Origin: Flavipsychrobacter stenotrophus
GTDB taxonomy: Bacteria > Bacteroidota > Bacteroidia > Chitinophagales > Chitinophagaceae
Reading direction: 5' to 3'
Assembly (NCBI RefSeq): GCF_002954265.1
Contig: NZ_PPSL01000011.1
Location: 1-64,000 of the forward strand
Length of the DNA: 64,000 bases
The notes below the pieces were generated by a model. That model was not told the DNA's origin, did no database searches, and saw only the letters and a program-made list of their open reading frames with translations. The position numbers were made by a program, and so were the translations under genes. The stretch's first letter is position 1; each line of letters opens with the position of its first letter. This document shows positions 1-9,091 of this stretch, piece after piece.

Positions 1-329
1 CATTTTACATCTACTTTTTGATTTAGATGAGCCACTCTAGCCTATTTCAAGCGAGGTATATGTTTTAAATTATGCGTAGGGCGTGGAATTTAGACTGTTT
101 TACGTCTGATTGGATGGGTAAATGGTGTGTTTGGAGGCCTGATTACGCTACAAAATGAATACGCCCCGTGCGAATATCATGCTTCATTTCGATAAACTCA
201 GTGTAAACTTGCGGCTCAGCATGACATTCGGATGGCTTCGCAAGCGGGACGCTGGCATGAAGCGGGACGCTTCGACTAGTGTGGCAGTGATAGAAAGGCA
301 ATCAGAAAAGTGGCGTTGTATTAAAACTG
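1..329. other. Intergenic stretch with a repeat and no gene
   Basis: No convincing coding region is seen at the left edge. The only reading frame in it, on the plus strand across 155-340, runs through repeated, low-complexity hairpin DNA and resembles no family. The stretch holds one copy of a two-module dispersed repeat (181-276) described separately. It lies downstream of the minus-strand T9SS gene that ends at 330. Confidence 0.6.
181..276 (-). repeat. Dispersed two-module intergenic repeat, copy A
   Basis: Read on the minus strand, 231-181 begins CCGAATGTCATG and continues through AGTTTACACTG to a TATCGAA core. The same order of motifs occurs at 60195-60240. The neighbouring block 237-276 (minus strand GTCGAAGCGTCCCGCTTC, then CCCGCTTGCGAA) matches 60264-60313. 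The two modules occur together at both places but in opposite relative order. The GTCATGCTGAG-to-TCGAA type is, from memory, a common interspersed repeat in Chitinophagales and Sphingobacteria genomes. Confidence 0.7.
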
Positions 330-1952
330 CTATCGGATAATAGCTAGTTTGCTATAGTATATAGTGTGATCAGACGTGGCAACTCTAAGTGTATAATACC
401 CTTGCGGCAGCCGTGATACGTCGATGGGATCATTACCTGTTCTATTTTTGTCTAGCCACACCCTACCCGACACATCGAGAATAGCTATTTCATCAATTAC
501 TTTGCCGTCAGGGGCCTTGACATATATATGGTCTATGCCAGGATTAGGAAATACCTCTATCGATGCAGGCGTTATGAAGCTATTTACTGAGAGTGGCGGT
601 GGAATATAATCGTAGATACAGCCATCATCATAACCCTGCGGTGTGGCTGCAGCAACTGTAGAGGTATATGCAGTATGCATTGTGACTGGACTGAGTGTCA
701 TAATAGCTGGGGTAGCTGCAATGAGGTTTGTATCATGAAACGCTATAGAAATGTGCTCTTGCGCACACATGCCGTGTCCATTACTATCTGTATTGAATAG
801 TGTGACCATATAAGGCAAGCACGTATTGGCTATGAAGTTCCATTCATTGGCACTTTTGATGTAAGGCGCACTTAATGCCGCGTATTGGGCACCAGTAATT
901 GGTCGTTTGAACGATGTTGACCATAGAACATTGCCAGCGGTATCTATCTCTGTGATCATACGCCCTCCCTTAGGTATCCAACCGCAGAAGTTACCTGCAT
1001 TCAGGCCGTTAACTAACAGAACATTACCGTTCGGCAGTAGTTTCATAGCCGAAATACCGGAGCCTGTATTGCTTTCCTTCTGCCACTCCAGTACACCGGC
1101 AGGAGAGAACTTAAGCAAATAACTACGTGCACTATCTGCGAAAGCTTCTATGGTTGTTCCTAAAATGACAGAACCATCGGGAAGCTGAACGACTGAGTAA
1201 GGCTCTACAGGGAGGGGACTATGTAATTCATTTGTCCATGCGATGGAATTATCGGGCATTAACCGGCTAACATAAGACCATTGAGCGCTAAATACATGGT
1301 AGACGACCATAATGCTGCTACCCATGTCATTGACGTCTATGCAATGTGGCCAAAGCGCTTCCGGTTCTACGCCATTGACATGTATACTATCTGCACCTAA
1401 AACGTAGCCATTGTTATCCAAATCTATAATTAGCGGAGCAGTAGCATTCCAACCGGCAGAATCGGAATAACCATTTTGTACGGTGAGTAACTTAACTCCA
1501 GCAGGTGCCGGAGCAATGGCGTTAATAAAGAAATGAAAATCATCGCTATGAATGGTTTTTGATGAGAGTACATTCCCGTCCAGCCCACGTTTTATAAATG
1601 ATAGCCCTGATACAACCGTATCAAAATTTTCATTGGACACCGAACCTATAGTACCATCTGTAAGACCAACTGTATAATAAGAGGCACCGCTTATCGCAGA
1701 CTGAGGCCTAAAAGCGGTATCGGTTTTAATGACCTGTAAACCGAAATAGTTTATGGATTCTGAACCCGGTTGCCCTCGCATATTGGAAGTTAAATAACTC
1801 CCATCCGCCAATCGCTGAACAGGGCCGCAGTAGCCAAAATAAGCATTACTATAGTTGGTAGTATCATATTGCTTACAAATGCGTGAGAAAAGCTCCTGAG
1901 CATGAATATGAGACACAACAAAAAGGAGCGCGAGCATTGATAGGTATCGCAT
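330..1952 (-). CDS. Secreted protein with T9SS type A sorting domain
   Basis: This is a 540-residue exported protein. The N-terminus (MRYLSMLALLFVVSHIHAQ) is a signal peptide with a probable cut after Ala-Gln. The body, about residues 20-440, has repeated segments of the type 'LPDGSVILGTT' and 'LPNGNVLLVNG' typical of a beta-propeller-like extracellular fold. The last 80 or so residues (from VFPNPG to KLAIIR) form a T9SS type A C-terminal sorting domain, with PNP, GRV and LPQGYYTLRV elements. The protein should therefore cross the outer membrane through the type IX system and be anchored or released at the surface. The function of the body is unknown. It appears to be a single-gene unit. Confidence 0.85.
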   Translation of the reverse strand: MRYLSMLALLFVVSHIHAQELFSRICKQYDTTNYSNAYFGYCGPVQRLADGSYLTSNMRGQPGSESINYFGLQVIKTDTAFRPQSAISGASYYTVGLTDGTIGSVSNENFDTVVSGLSFIKRGLDGNVLSSKTIHSDDFHFFINAIAPAPAGVKLLTVQNGYSDSAGWNATAPLIIDLDNNGYVLGADSIHVNGVEPEALWPHCIDVNDMGSSIMVVYHVFSAQWSYVSRLMPDNSIAWTNELHSPLPVEPYSVVQLPDGSVILGTTIEAFADSARSYLLKFSPAGVLEWQKESNTGSGISAMKLLPNGNVLLVNGLNAGNFCGWIPKGGRMITEIDTAGNVLWSTSFKRPITGAQYAALSAPYIKSANEWNFIANTCLPYMVTLFNTDSNGHGMCAQEHISIAFHDTNLIAATPAIMTLSPVTMHTAYTSTVAAATPQGYDDGCIYDYIPPPLSVNSFITPASIEVFPNPGIDHIYVKAPDGKVIDEIAILDVSGRVWLDKNRTGNDPIDVSRLPQGYYTLRVATSDHTIYYSKLAIIR

Positions 1953-2100
1953 AGTGTAGTATTTAGAAGTACTAATATACTAAATACCGACATATTATAC
2001 ATCGATTTTTCTAAGTTGGGTAGAATATTAACACAAAGGTGCTACAAGCAAAAATTGTGACCACCTCTCGAAGAAAACACATCATATCTAATACAACAGA

Positions 2101-2127
2101 GCAGGCGTACCTGTAAGATACGCCTGC
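2101..2127 (-). terminator. Stem-loop downstream of the DUF892 gene
   Basis: GCAGGCGTA (2101-2109) pairs with TACGCCTGC (2119-2127), giving a perfect 9-bp stem and a 9-base loop. It sits 22 bases after the stop of the minus-strand DUF892 gene. No U-run follows on the minus strand, so it may stabilise the 3' end rather than act as an intrinsic terminator. Confidence 0.45.
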
Positions 2128-2148
2128 CAGTTCCCACTTCAAGAATGA

Positions 2149-2791
2149 CTAATCATCCTCTTCTTCCTCACTTGCGTCGTAATTGACGTTATTCTCAGCG
2201 ATGCCGGTGAGGAGACTATCTGCATTCTTTTCTTCTTCCAGTGTTGTAGCCAGTATTTCCGCTACTTCATTGCGACCAAGGGTTCTTGCCAGTTGCGCCA
2301 AACCACCGTAAGTTGATATCTCATAGTGCTCTACTTTTTGCGCAGCGAGTATCAAGCCTACATCGCGGGTGGCGGTTCCTTTTTCGGTCTCTTCAATTAT
2401 CCCCTCCCCTTCCTTTGTTATGCCTTCCATGGCATCGCATTTCTTTGCACGTGGCTTTTCACCCATCAGTTCAAATGCCTGCTCTAAACGGGTAACGTGA
2501 ACTTTTGTTTCTTCCAAGTGATCGAGGAACGCCCGCTTCAACTCAGGTGAAGTTGCGGCCTTAGACATTTTAGGCAATGTCTTTACCAGGTGCTTCTCAG
2601 CTCCAATAAATATCTTTCAGCTCATCTTTAAAGAACTCCTCCAACATTGAATCATTCGTCTTCTTGCCTGATTGTGGCATTGCAGCTTGTTTAGCCGGGG
2701 CCTGTTTAGCTGGGGCCTGTTTAGCAACAACATTAGCATCTTTCTTTGGGGCAACCTTGGCGGGCGCCTTCTTAGTTGTTTGTGTTTTCAT
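2149..2791 (-). pseudogene. Frameshifted DUF892 (YciE/YciF ferritin-like) gene
   Basis: Two adjacent minus-strand frames are two halves of one protein. The upstream half (2791-2597) carries a Lys/Ala/Pro-rich tail with three QAPAK-type units and then MLEEFFKDELKDIYW. The downstream half (from 2601) continues in another frame as AEKHLVKTLPKMSKA, exactly what DUF892 proteins have next. Removing one base, the T at plus-strand 2602, restores one frame of about 213 residues. DUF892 proteins are four-helix ferritin-like stress proteins; the downstream half keeps the helical region with its acidic and His residues. The neighbours are ku and ligD, a common setting for this family in Bacteroidota. This is either a recent loss of function or a one-base sequencing error; the intact remainder favours error or very recent mutation. 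Confidence 0.85.
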
Positions 2792-2892
2792 TCCTAATTA
2801 GTTTTAAAAGGTTTCAATGTATACTCAGGTAAATACCATGCCAGATATACTGTTGAGTCCTCAATTGAGAGAATGTTATTTTATTGATGATA

Positions 2893-3666
2893 TTAAGAGG
2901 CCTTCTTCATTTTAATTTCTAAACTAGCCTTCAACTGCGCCATCAGATCTTTAGACTTACTGTTCACAATTTTGATAGCATGTTCTTTAGGCTTTACGCC
3001 CTTCGCTTTAGACTTTATCACTTTCATTAATTCGCCTGAGTATGTGTCTTTATACCTACCCACATCAAATTTTCCTGATAGTTGATCGATAAGCGAAATA
3101 GCCATCTTTAGCTCGGCAGGTTTTAGCACAGCGCTTTTAGGTGCGAGCTCTTCTGTGCTTCTTATTTCTTCTCCAAAACGAAGCCGCACGAGTTGTATAA
3201 TGTCAACGCCGGCTTTAAGTATGCACAGATGTTCTTTATTACGCAATACAAAAGTTGCCACGCCTACCTTACCTGATTTTTCAAGGGCAGCCCTGAGCAA
3301 TCCATACGCCTTTTCACCGCCTTTGGCCGGCCCGAGGTAGTAGGGCATTTCAAATAAAAGGGTATCTATCTCCCCTTCATCCACAAATTCGCCAATTTCT
3401 ATGAGTTGAGATTTCTTTGCATTAGCCTGTTCAAAGTCTTTATCATCCAGTATAACGTATTTGTCCTTTACCATGTATCCCTTAACAATATTGCCCCACG
3501 CTACTTCTTTACCGGTATTTTCATTTACCCGCTTGAATTTAATATGGGCGTTATCTTTTTTATCCAACATATCGAGATCGAGATTGCTGGATTGAATAGC
3601 ACTGTACAATTTTACGGGAATGTTTACCAATCCGAAGCCTATAGCCCCTGTCCATAATGGTCTCAT
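2893..3666 (-). CDS. ku: Ku protein, non-homologous end joining
   Basis: This is a 257-residue bacterial Ku. It starts MRPLWTGAIGFGLVNIPVKLY, the signature of the family, and spans the whole Ku core (about residues 1-240), ending in a short Lys-rich tail (KASLEIKMKKAS). Bacterial Ku forms a homodimeric ring on double-strand break ends and recruits LigD. The length is normal for the family. The partner LigD is encoded 2.3 kb away (5964-8723) on the same strand, with two plus-strand genes between. Identity is clear from sequence; the interaction with LigD is inferred from the family. Confidence 0.97.
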   Translation of the reverse strand: MRPLWTGAIGFGLVNIPVKLYSAIQSSNLDLDMLDKKDNAHIKFKRVNENTGKEVAWGNIVKGYMVKDKYVILDDKDFEQANAKKSQLIEIGEFVDEGEIDTLLFEMPYYLGPAKGGEKAYGLLRAALEKSGKVGVATFVLRNKEHLCILKAGVDIIQLVRLRFGEEIRSTEELAPKSAVLKPAELKMAISLIDQLSGKFDVGRYKDTYSGELMKVIKSKAKGVKPKEHAIKIVNSKSKDLMAQLKASLEIKMKKAS

Positions 3667-3774
3667 AACATAAGTTTTAAAAGTTGATCTATTAAAATAC
3701 TATGCCCCCAGATTTATAAATAATGCTGGCATAATAGTTAAGCAGGTAAATACTGAAACTAAAATGACCATAAC

Positions 3775-5295
3775 ATGAACAGAGATGGTTCTCTACAAAG
3801 TATCTGGCAAGAAACTACAGCCCCGTATGTAACAGCAAATGAATGGAAGAGTGACACCCAATATGATGTACTGATAGTTGGCGGTGGTATTACCGGCCTC
3901 ACAGCAGCACTACTTCTGCAGTCGAACGGGAAAAAATGTGTACTTGCCGAAGGTGAAATATTAGGGTTTGGCACAACGGGAGGTACTACTGCACACCTGA
4001 ACACGATGTTGGATACACCTTACGCTAAAGTAAAAAAAGACTTCAGCGCAGATGACGCTAACTTACTGGCTAACGGCACAAAGGAAGCCATAAACCAGAT
4101 TGAGAACCTTGTTAATAAATATGCGATCGATTGCGATTTTTCTTACAGATCGGCAATAGTTTATGCAGAAACAGAGGAACAAGTAAAAGCTCTTGATGAA
4201 ATACATGCCGGCGATGACGAAGCCGGCGTACATTCTGAACAGGTATATGAACTGGAGATACCAGCTTCGTTTGTCAAAGCATATAAGTTTGATGGACAAG
4301 CTAAGTTACATCCTCTTAAATACCTCAACGGACTTGCAAAAGCCTTTGAAGAGGCGGGCGGGGTAATATTGCAACATTGCCTGGTGACAAAGGTCAATAG
4401 TGATAACGGAATTGCCGCCGAGACCTCATTGGGAAATATAAAGGCCGACAAACTGATGTATGCAACGCACATTCCGCCCGGAATCAACCTCTTTAACCTA
4501 AGGTGTGCTCCCTACAGAAGCTATGTGATGGCCTTTACCCTGAAAAGTGGTAACTACCCAACTATGTTCCATTATGACATGCAAGAGCCGTATCACTATT
4601 TCAGAACACACGAAATTGACGGACAGAAAGTTGTAATAGGCGGTGGGTTTGACCATAAAACCGGACACAATGATAATACGACGTATGTGTTTACTGAGTT
4701 AGAGGCCTATCTCAGAAAGCTTTTCGACATAGACTCAATAACTTTTAAATGGTCGTCTCAATATTATGAGCCAGTAGACGGGCTTCCATATATAGGCTTG
4801 ATGCCGGGGCACGACAACATTTACCTGGGAACGGGGTACGGTGGCAATGGAATGGTGCTGGGTACACTGGCGGCCAAAATGATATGCGACTTACTGGTAA
4901 GTAAAAACAGTGCCTATGAAAAACTGCTGTCACCATCGAGATTAAAGCCAATTGCGGGTATCAGCAATTTTGTAAAAGAGAATATAGATGTAGTAAGCAT
5001 GTTCCTAGGTAAGCGACTGGATTACGAACATATTACCCAACTTGCCGACCTGGCCACAGGGGAAGCGAAGGTGATAAAATGGGAAGATCACCCGCTGGCA
5101 GTTTATAAGGATGAAAAAGGCAAGATACATGCACTGGACCCTGTGTGCCCTCATGCAGGATGCATAGTGGGATGGAATAGTGCAGAAAAAAGCTGGGACT
5201 GCCCCTGCCATGGCGGCAGATATGATTGTAACGGTAAATTACTGAACGGGCCTGCAACGGGGGGACTTACTGTAATTGACTGGATGCATTTGTAA
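3775..5295 (+). CDS. FAD-dependent oxidoreductase with C-terminal Rieske domain
   Basis: This 506-residue protein has two parts. Residues about 28-400 form a DAO-type FAD oxidoreductase: a dinucleotide-binding loop VGGGITG near residue 35, followed by GFGTTGGTTAH, and the late motif YLGTGYGGNGMVLGTLAA. Residues about 425-506 form a Rieske [2Fe-2S] domain with ligands Cys458-Pro-His460 and Cys476-x-x-His479 (CPHAGC and CPCHGG). Such fusions are known in many bacteria but the substrate is not established. There is no signal peptide, so it should be cytoplasmic. It lies between ku and ligD on the opposite strand and is followed by a stress-type flavin protein, which hints at a role in stress or redox balance; that is inference. 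Confidence 0.9.
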   Translation: MNRDGSLQSIWQETTAPYVTANEWKSDTQYDVLIVGGGITGLTAALLLQSNGKKCVLAEGEILGFGTTGGTTAHLNTMLDTPYAKVKKDFSADDANLLANGTKEAINQIENLVNKYAIDCDFSYRSAIVYAETEEQVKALDEIHAGDDEAGVHSEQVYELEIPASFVKAYKFDGQAKLHPLKYLNGLAKAFEEAGGVILQHCLVTKVNSDNGIAAETSLGNIKADKLMYATHIPPGINLFNLRCAPYRSYVMAFTLKSGNYPTMFHYDMQEPYHYFRTHEIDGQKVVIGGGFDHKTGHNDNTTYVFTELEAYLRKLFDIDSITFKWSSQYYEPVDGLPYIGLMPGHDNIYLGTGYGGNGMVLGTLAAKMICDLLVSKNSAYEKLLSPSRLKPIAGISNFVKENIDVVSMFLGKRLDYEHITQLADLATGEAKVIKWEDHPLAVYKDEKGKIHALDPVCPHAGCIVGWNSAEKSWDCPCHGGRYDCNGKLLNGPATGGLTVIDWMHL

Positions 5296-5385
5296 TTGAA
5301 TTCATCTACTTTTTTAGTTCACTAAGATGTTATAGGCTATTGGCATGAATTGTTTATAGCTATGGTGATTAAAACAGATAAAAAA

Positions 5386-5889
5386 ATGAGTACGAAAAAT
5401 CTCTCGACCGCCGATGCGATCATAAAACTAAAAGAGTTTGTAGATAGTAACGCTACCTGTTTCTTTTGTACCAATATTGCCGATGGTAAATTTGATACAA
5501 GGCCGATGTCGAGCCAGCAGGTAGATGATGAAGGCAATGTATGGTTCCTCAGTAAAAAAGGAAGCGATAAAGACTTCGATATTAAAAGAGACGACAAGGT
5601 GCAATTGCTTTATAGTCTATCGAGCCACAGCGGATTTATGAGCGTGCAAGGCAAAGCCACTACTACTGATGACCAGGCAAAAATAGATGAGCTGTGGACA
5701 CCAATTGCGAAAGTGTGGTTTCCTGAGGGAAAAGAAGACCCGTCGATAAGTGTGATCAAGGTGACTACCGATGGCGGCTATTACTGGGATACGGAACATG
5801 GCAAGGTAGTATCATTCATAAAAATGGCAGCTTCATTGGTAACGGGCGAAACTAAAGATGATGGCGTGCAGGGAACGATGAGTTTATAA
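5386..5889 (+). CDS. Pyridoxamine 5'-phosphate oxidase-like general stress protein
   Basis: A 167-residue protein of the split-barrel FMN-binding fold, close to general stress protein 26 types. Visible features are TCFFCTNIADGKFDTRPMS near the start, VWFLSKKGSDKDFDI in the middle and the final VTTDGGYYWDTEHGKVVSFIK. The start chosen is the ATG at 5386, giving MSTKNLSTAD; an in-frame ATG at 5362 would add eight residues. It probably binds FMN or another flavin; a true pyridoxamine oxidase activity is unlikely for this subgroup. It is 90 bases after the FAD/Rieske gene on the same strand and ends in a strong terminator, so the two may be one transcript. Confidence 0.85.
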   Translation: MSTKNLSTADAIIKLKEFVDSNATCFFCTNIADGKFDTRPMSSQQVDDEGNVWFLSKKGSDKDFDIKRDDKVQLLYSLSSHSGFMSVQGKATTTDDQAKIDELWTPIAKVWFPEGKEDPSISVIKVTTDGGYYWDTEHGKVVSFIKMAASLVTGETKDDGVQGTMSL

Positions 5890-5911
5890 AATAAAAGCTG
5901 TCCGACAGCGT

Positions 5912-5942
5912 TGCCCGCCAAGTAATTGGCGGGCATTTTTAT
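5912..5942 (+). terminator. Rho-independent terminator after the stress protein gene
   Basis: TGCCCGCCAA (5912-5921) pairs with TTGGCGGGCA (5926-5935), a 10-bp GC-rich stem with a four-base loop, followed by TTTTTATTT on the plus strand. It ends the plus-strand transcript before the convergent ligD gene. Confidence 0.9.
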
Positions 5943-5963
5943 TTGTGACAGTCCACACGATTT

Positions 5964-8723
5964 TTATAAAAGTGTATTAATACGCTTTATAGTAGCATCA
6001 ACATTAATGCCCTTCCCTAATACACCTTTAAACAGATCGCCTTCTACTTTTAATCTTGATAAAATAGTTTTGATATTGAAGTCAGCCATTTTTAAACCTT
6101 TTTTTACTTCAGACCAATCGAGAGGAGTGGACACTGTGGCACCCGGCTTAGGGCGCAATGAATAAGGGGCGGCAATTGTTTGTATGGTGCGATTTTGCAG
6201 AAAATCGAGATAGATCTTTCCTTTGCGTTTACTTACTGTCCGCTCAATGCTGGTGAAGTCGGGCAGTTCATTATGCACAATGTTCACGATCAACTCAGCA
6301 AGTAATTTAGATTGATCATAACTATACTTTGCCCCAAGAGGTATATAGATATGAAGCCCGGTAGAACCGGAAGTTTTGCAGAAAGAAGGAACCTTAACCG
6401 AATCTAATAACTCTTTAACAACAAGGGCAACTTCTATCACCTGATCAAAACTGTTCTTATCGGGATCGAGATCTATTACGCACCAATCGGGGTTATCGGG
6501 AGACTGAATGCGACTATGCCAAGGGTTCATTTCTATGCAGCCGAGGTTGGCAGTATATAAAAGGCTGGCTTCGCCGGTGCAGACGAGGTATTTTTTGTAT
6601 ACGCCCCCTGAATCGCTGAAGTAAGGATGCGTAGTTAACCAGTCAGCTACTTTACCTTCTACATCTTTCTGGTAGAAACTGAAACCCATTATTCCCTCAG
6701 GAAAACGATTGAGCGACTGTGGCCTGCCTAACAGATAAGGCAAGATATATGCCGCTACCTGATGATAGTAGCTGAGCATATCACCCTTTGTTACCTTTTC
6801 CTTTGGCCAGTATAGTTTTGTAAGATTAGTGAATTTTATTTCCTGATTTTCAACGATGATGGTGGACTCCTTTTCATCGGCGCTAAATAATGCTTTAGCC
6901 GTCGCCTTTGCTTTTTTTAGCGGCACCTGCTTTTCAATAGCATCAGTCTTACGAGTGGTTGTCTTTTTGATAGCCACGTTCTTACTATCTTTAACAGCAA
7001 CTGAGGCTTTGGCCTCAACCACTTTTGCATTTCCTGCCTTCTTTGCAGGAACGTGGACTATTTTTTCATCCTTCTCATTCTTTGCTGACTTATCCTCCCT
7101 CAATCCCTTGAAGATAGGATGTCGCAATACCTTATCACCAGTCCACTCCGTAAATTGCACATCACATATAAGTTCAGGCTTCATCCAGGTGACCGGCATG
7201 TTTGTAAGCGGTAGTTCTTTAAACGGACATTTATCTGTAATAAGTGGTTTGAATTTCGCTGACAACTCCTTCAACTCTTTGTCATTGAACCCTGAACCAC
7301 TATGCCCGATATAGGTAAGCTTCTTATTGACATACTTGCCCAGGATAACCGCACCAAAATGCGCCCGCGAATTGCGGGGCTTTGTGAAACCACAGATGAT
7401 GGCCTCTAATACCTGGTCGTTTTTTATCTTCAACCAGCTGTCTGTTCTGCTACCAGTAACATATTCACTGTTAGCATCTTTAGCCATTATGCCTTCTAAA
7501 CCCTGCTTTTTAGCAGCATTGAAAAACTCGATCCCTTTTGATTCGATATGGTCGCTATAACGAATCGCACCGTCATCTTCCGGCATGATACTTTTCAATA
7601 CTTGCTTCCTGTCCTTAAGCGGCAGGTGGCGCATGTCTTTTCCATTGTACCAGAGCAGGTCAAAAACGAAGTAAGCTAAAGTGGTCGCCTTACCTTTACG
7701 GGCAAAATTCTGCAGCGCCTGGAAATCAGCATTACCATCGTCTTTCAATGCAATGATCTCTCCATCAACAACAGCGTCTACTTTCCAATTTTGCAAAGCA
7801 GCAGTGATACTACTGAACTTTTCTGCAAAGGGCTGATCATTGCGTGAACGGATATCCACTTTACCACCTTTGAGGAAACTAACAGCACGATAACCATCCC
7901 ATTTTATTTCGTATATCCAGTCTTTATTGTCAAAAGGTTTATCGGCACGCATGGCCAGCATGGGCTTTTCCATTTTTGGGAAGGGCACTTTTTTAGCAGG
8001 CTTTAGTAATGTAACAATGGCGACATCAACCTCTTCACCCGCTTCATCCTTTTGCTTTTCAGCCGCTGCTTTCTTCACAGACCCGGGTGCCGCTTTAGAT
8101 GCTGCCTTTTTAGCCGGCTTCTTTGTTTGTCCGTAAATATTTTCAGGATGAGCCTCTACCGGTTTTAGGGTGTGCTTTGAAATTACCGACTTATCTTTTA
8201 ATGTTATGTCTGTTGTTACTGCGTATTTATCGTCATGTTTTATCAACAGCCACGAATTATCGGTATATCCTTTTGTTCTAACAAGTGCAAATTCTCCCTT
8301 CAACTTTTTACCCTTTAATGCAAATTTGAGGTTACCACTATGTAGCTGGTGTAATAGCTCTTTCTCCTGTGTCTTCTTATCCTTTCCTTTACTGTCTAAG
8401 GCAGTATAAGTGCCCTCGTCCCAAACAATTACTGTTCCCGCCCCGTAGTTACCTTCAGGTATAATGCCTTCAAATGTGCGATAATCATAGGGATGATCTT
8501 CTACCATCATCGCAAGCCGTTTCACTTCAGGGTCGGTAGATGGTCCTTTGGGTACAGCCCAACTCTTGAGCACGCCTTCCATCTCCAGCCTGAAATCATA
8601 ATGCAAGTGAGAAGCGTCATGCTTTTGAATAACAAACCGAAGTTCATCTTTAACGACTTTGCCACCGGTGGGTTCCGGGGTATCTTTGAATGATCGTTTG
8701 GCTTTGTATTTTTTGAGGCTCAT
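5964..8723 (-). CDS. ligD: DNA ligase D (PE-LIG-POL)
   Basis: A 919-residue multifunctional end-joining enzyme. In order it has a 3'-phosphoesterase domain (residues about 25-190, with HDASHLHYDFRLE and His77 in EDHPYDY), a Lys/Ala-rich linker, an ATP-dependent ligase domain (about 250-560; nucleophile Lys274 in EIKWDGYRA), a second Lys-rich linker, and a primase-polymerase domain (about 630-919; metal-binding Asp751 and Asp753 in VIDLDPD). The order PE-LIG-POL is that of Pseudomonas LigD, not of mycobacteria. The start is the ATG at 8723 (MSLKKYKAKRSF); the open frame runs 42 residues further upstream but that part resembles no LigD. It should work with Ku from this locus to process and seal broken ends. 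Confidence 0.97.
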   Translation of the reverse strand: MSLKKYKAKRSFKDTPEPTGGKVVKDELRFVIQKHDASHLHYDFRLEMEGVLKSWAVPKGPSTDPEVKRLAMMVEDHPYDYRTFEGIIPEGNYGAGTVIVWDEGTYTALDSKGKDKKTQEKELLHQLHSGNLKFALKGKKLKGEFALVRTKGYTDNSWLLIKHDDKYAVTTDITLKDKSVISKHTLKPVEAHPENIYGQTKKPAKKAASKAAPGSVKKAAAEKQKDEAGEEVDVAIVTLLKPAKKVPFPKMEKPMLAMRADKPFDNKDWIYEIKWDGYRAVSFLKGGKVDIRSRNDQPFAEKFSSITAALQNWKVDAVVDGEIIALKDDGNADFQALQNFARKGKATTLAYFVFDLLWYNGKDMRHLPLKDRKQVLKSIMPEDDGAIRYSDHIESKGIEFFNAAKKQGLEGIMAKDANSEYVTGSRTDSWLKIKNDQVLEAIICGFTKPRNSRAHFGAVILGKYVNKKLTYIGHSGSGFNDKELKELSAKFKPLITDKCPFKELPLTNMPVTWMKPELICDVQFTEWTGDKVLRHPIFKGLREDKSAKNEKDEKIVHVPAKKAGNAKVVEAKASVAVKDSKNVAIKKTTTRKTDAIEKQVPLKKAKATAKALFSADEKESTIIVENQEIKFTNLTKLYWPKEKVTKGDMLSYYHQVAAYILPYLLGRPQSLNRFPEGIMGFSFYQKDVEGKVADWLTTHPYFSDSGGVYKKYLVCTGEASLLYTANLGCIEMNPWHSRIQSPDNPDWCVIDLDPDKNSFDQVIEVALVVKELLDSVKVPSFCKTSGSTGLHIYIPLGAKYSYDQSKLLAELIVNIVHNELPDFTSIERTVSKRKGKIYLDFLQNRTIQTIAAPYSLRPKPGATVSTPLDWSEVKKGLKMADFNIKTILSRLKVEGDLFKGVLGKGINVDATIKRINTLL

Positions 8724-9091
8724 GGGTGGGTAATTTTTTGTATCCAGGGATATTGGGCATATTATGACAGGTTTTGGTTTGGCCAATAATTGCCAGACCA
8801 AAATGGCTGCAACAGTCATCAACAAAACTCCAGGAACTCGCAGATGCATTAATGTTAGTAACAGATAAAAAAATCGTACCAGTTGATATCAAAAAGACAG
8901 CTGTAGACGCGATAAATATTCGCATTGTACCAAAAAGTCACTTCCTTATAGATTAGCTTTCAATTGATAAAATAGAATAAAACTAAAATTGATATTAAAA
9001 CTCATTATAAATATTGAGTTTTAATATCAAAAAACATATTACATTTACACAATTACATATACTATCATTGTACCAATAATGCCATTCATTT
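8724..9091. other. Divergent intergenic region, ligD to T9SS gene
   Basis: This 368-bp region separates minus-strand ligD from a plus-strand surface protein gene. It is AT-rich in its right half and contains a long perfect palindrome (8989-9030). Near-consensus -7 boxes (TACATTTA, TATCATTG) lie just before the gene at 9092. A 60-codon plus-strand frame at 8774-8956 has no recognisable homology and is not annotated as a gene. Confidence 0.5.
8989..9030. repeat. Perfect 16-bp-arm AT-rich inverted repeat
   Basis: TTGATATTAAAACTCA (8989-9004) is repeated as its exact reverse complement at 9015-9030, with a 10-base spacer. It lies about 60 bases upstream of the 9092 gene. On the minus strand it is followed by TTTTAGTTTTATT, so it could end a minus-strand transcript, but no gene lies on that strand immediately before it. 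An operator or a cruciform in the divergent control region is equally possible. Confidence 0.8.

Noticed and set aside
8724-8849. N-terminal extension of LigD with a hydrophobic stretch
   Set aside because: Known LigD proteins start at the equivalent of the ATG at 8723; the extension matches nothing.
8774-8956. 60-codon plus-strand frame upstream of the T9SS gene
   Set aside because: No recognisable family, overlaps the ligD upstream region; too short to support.
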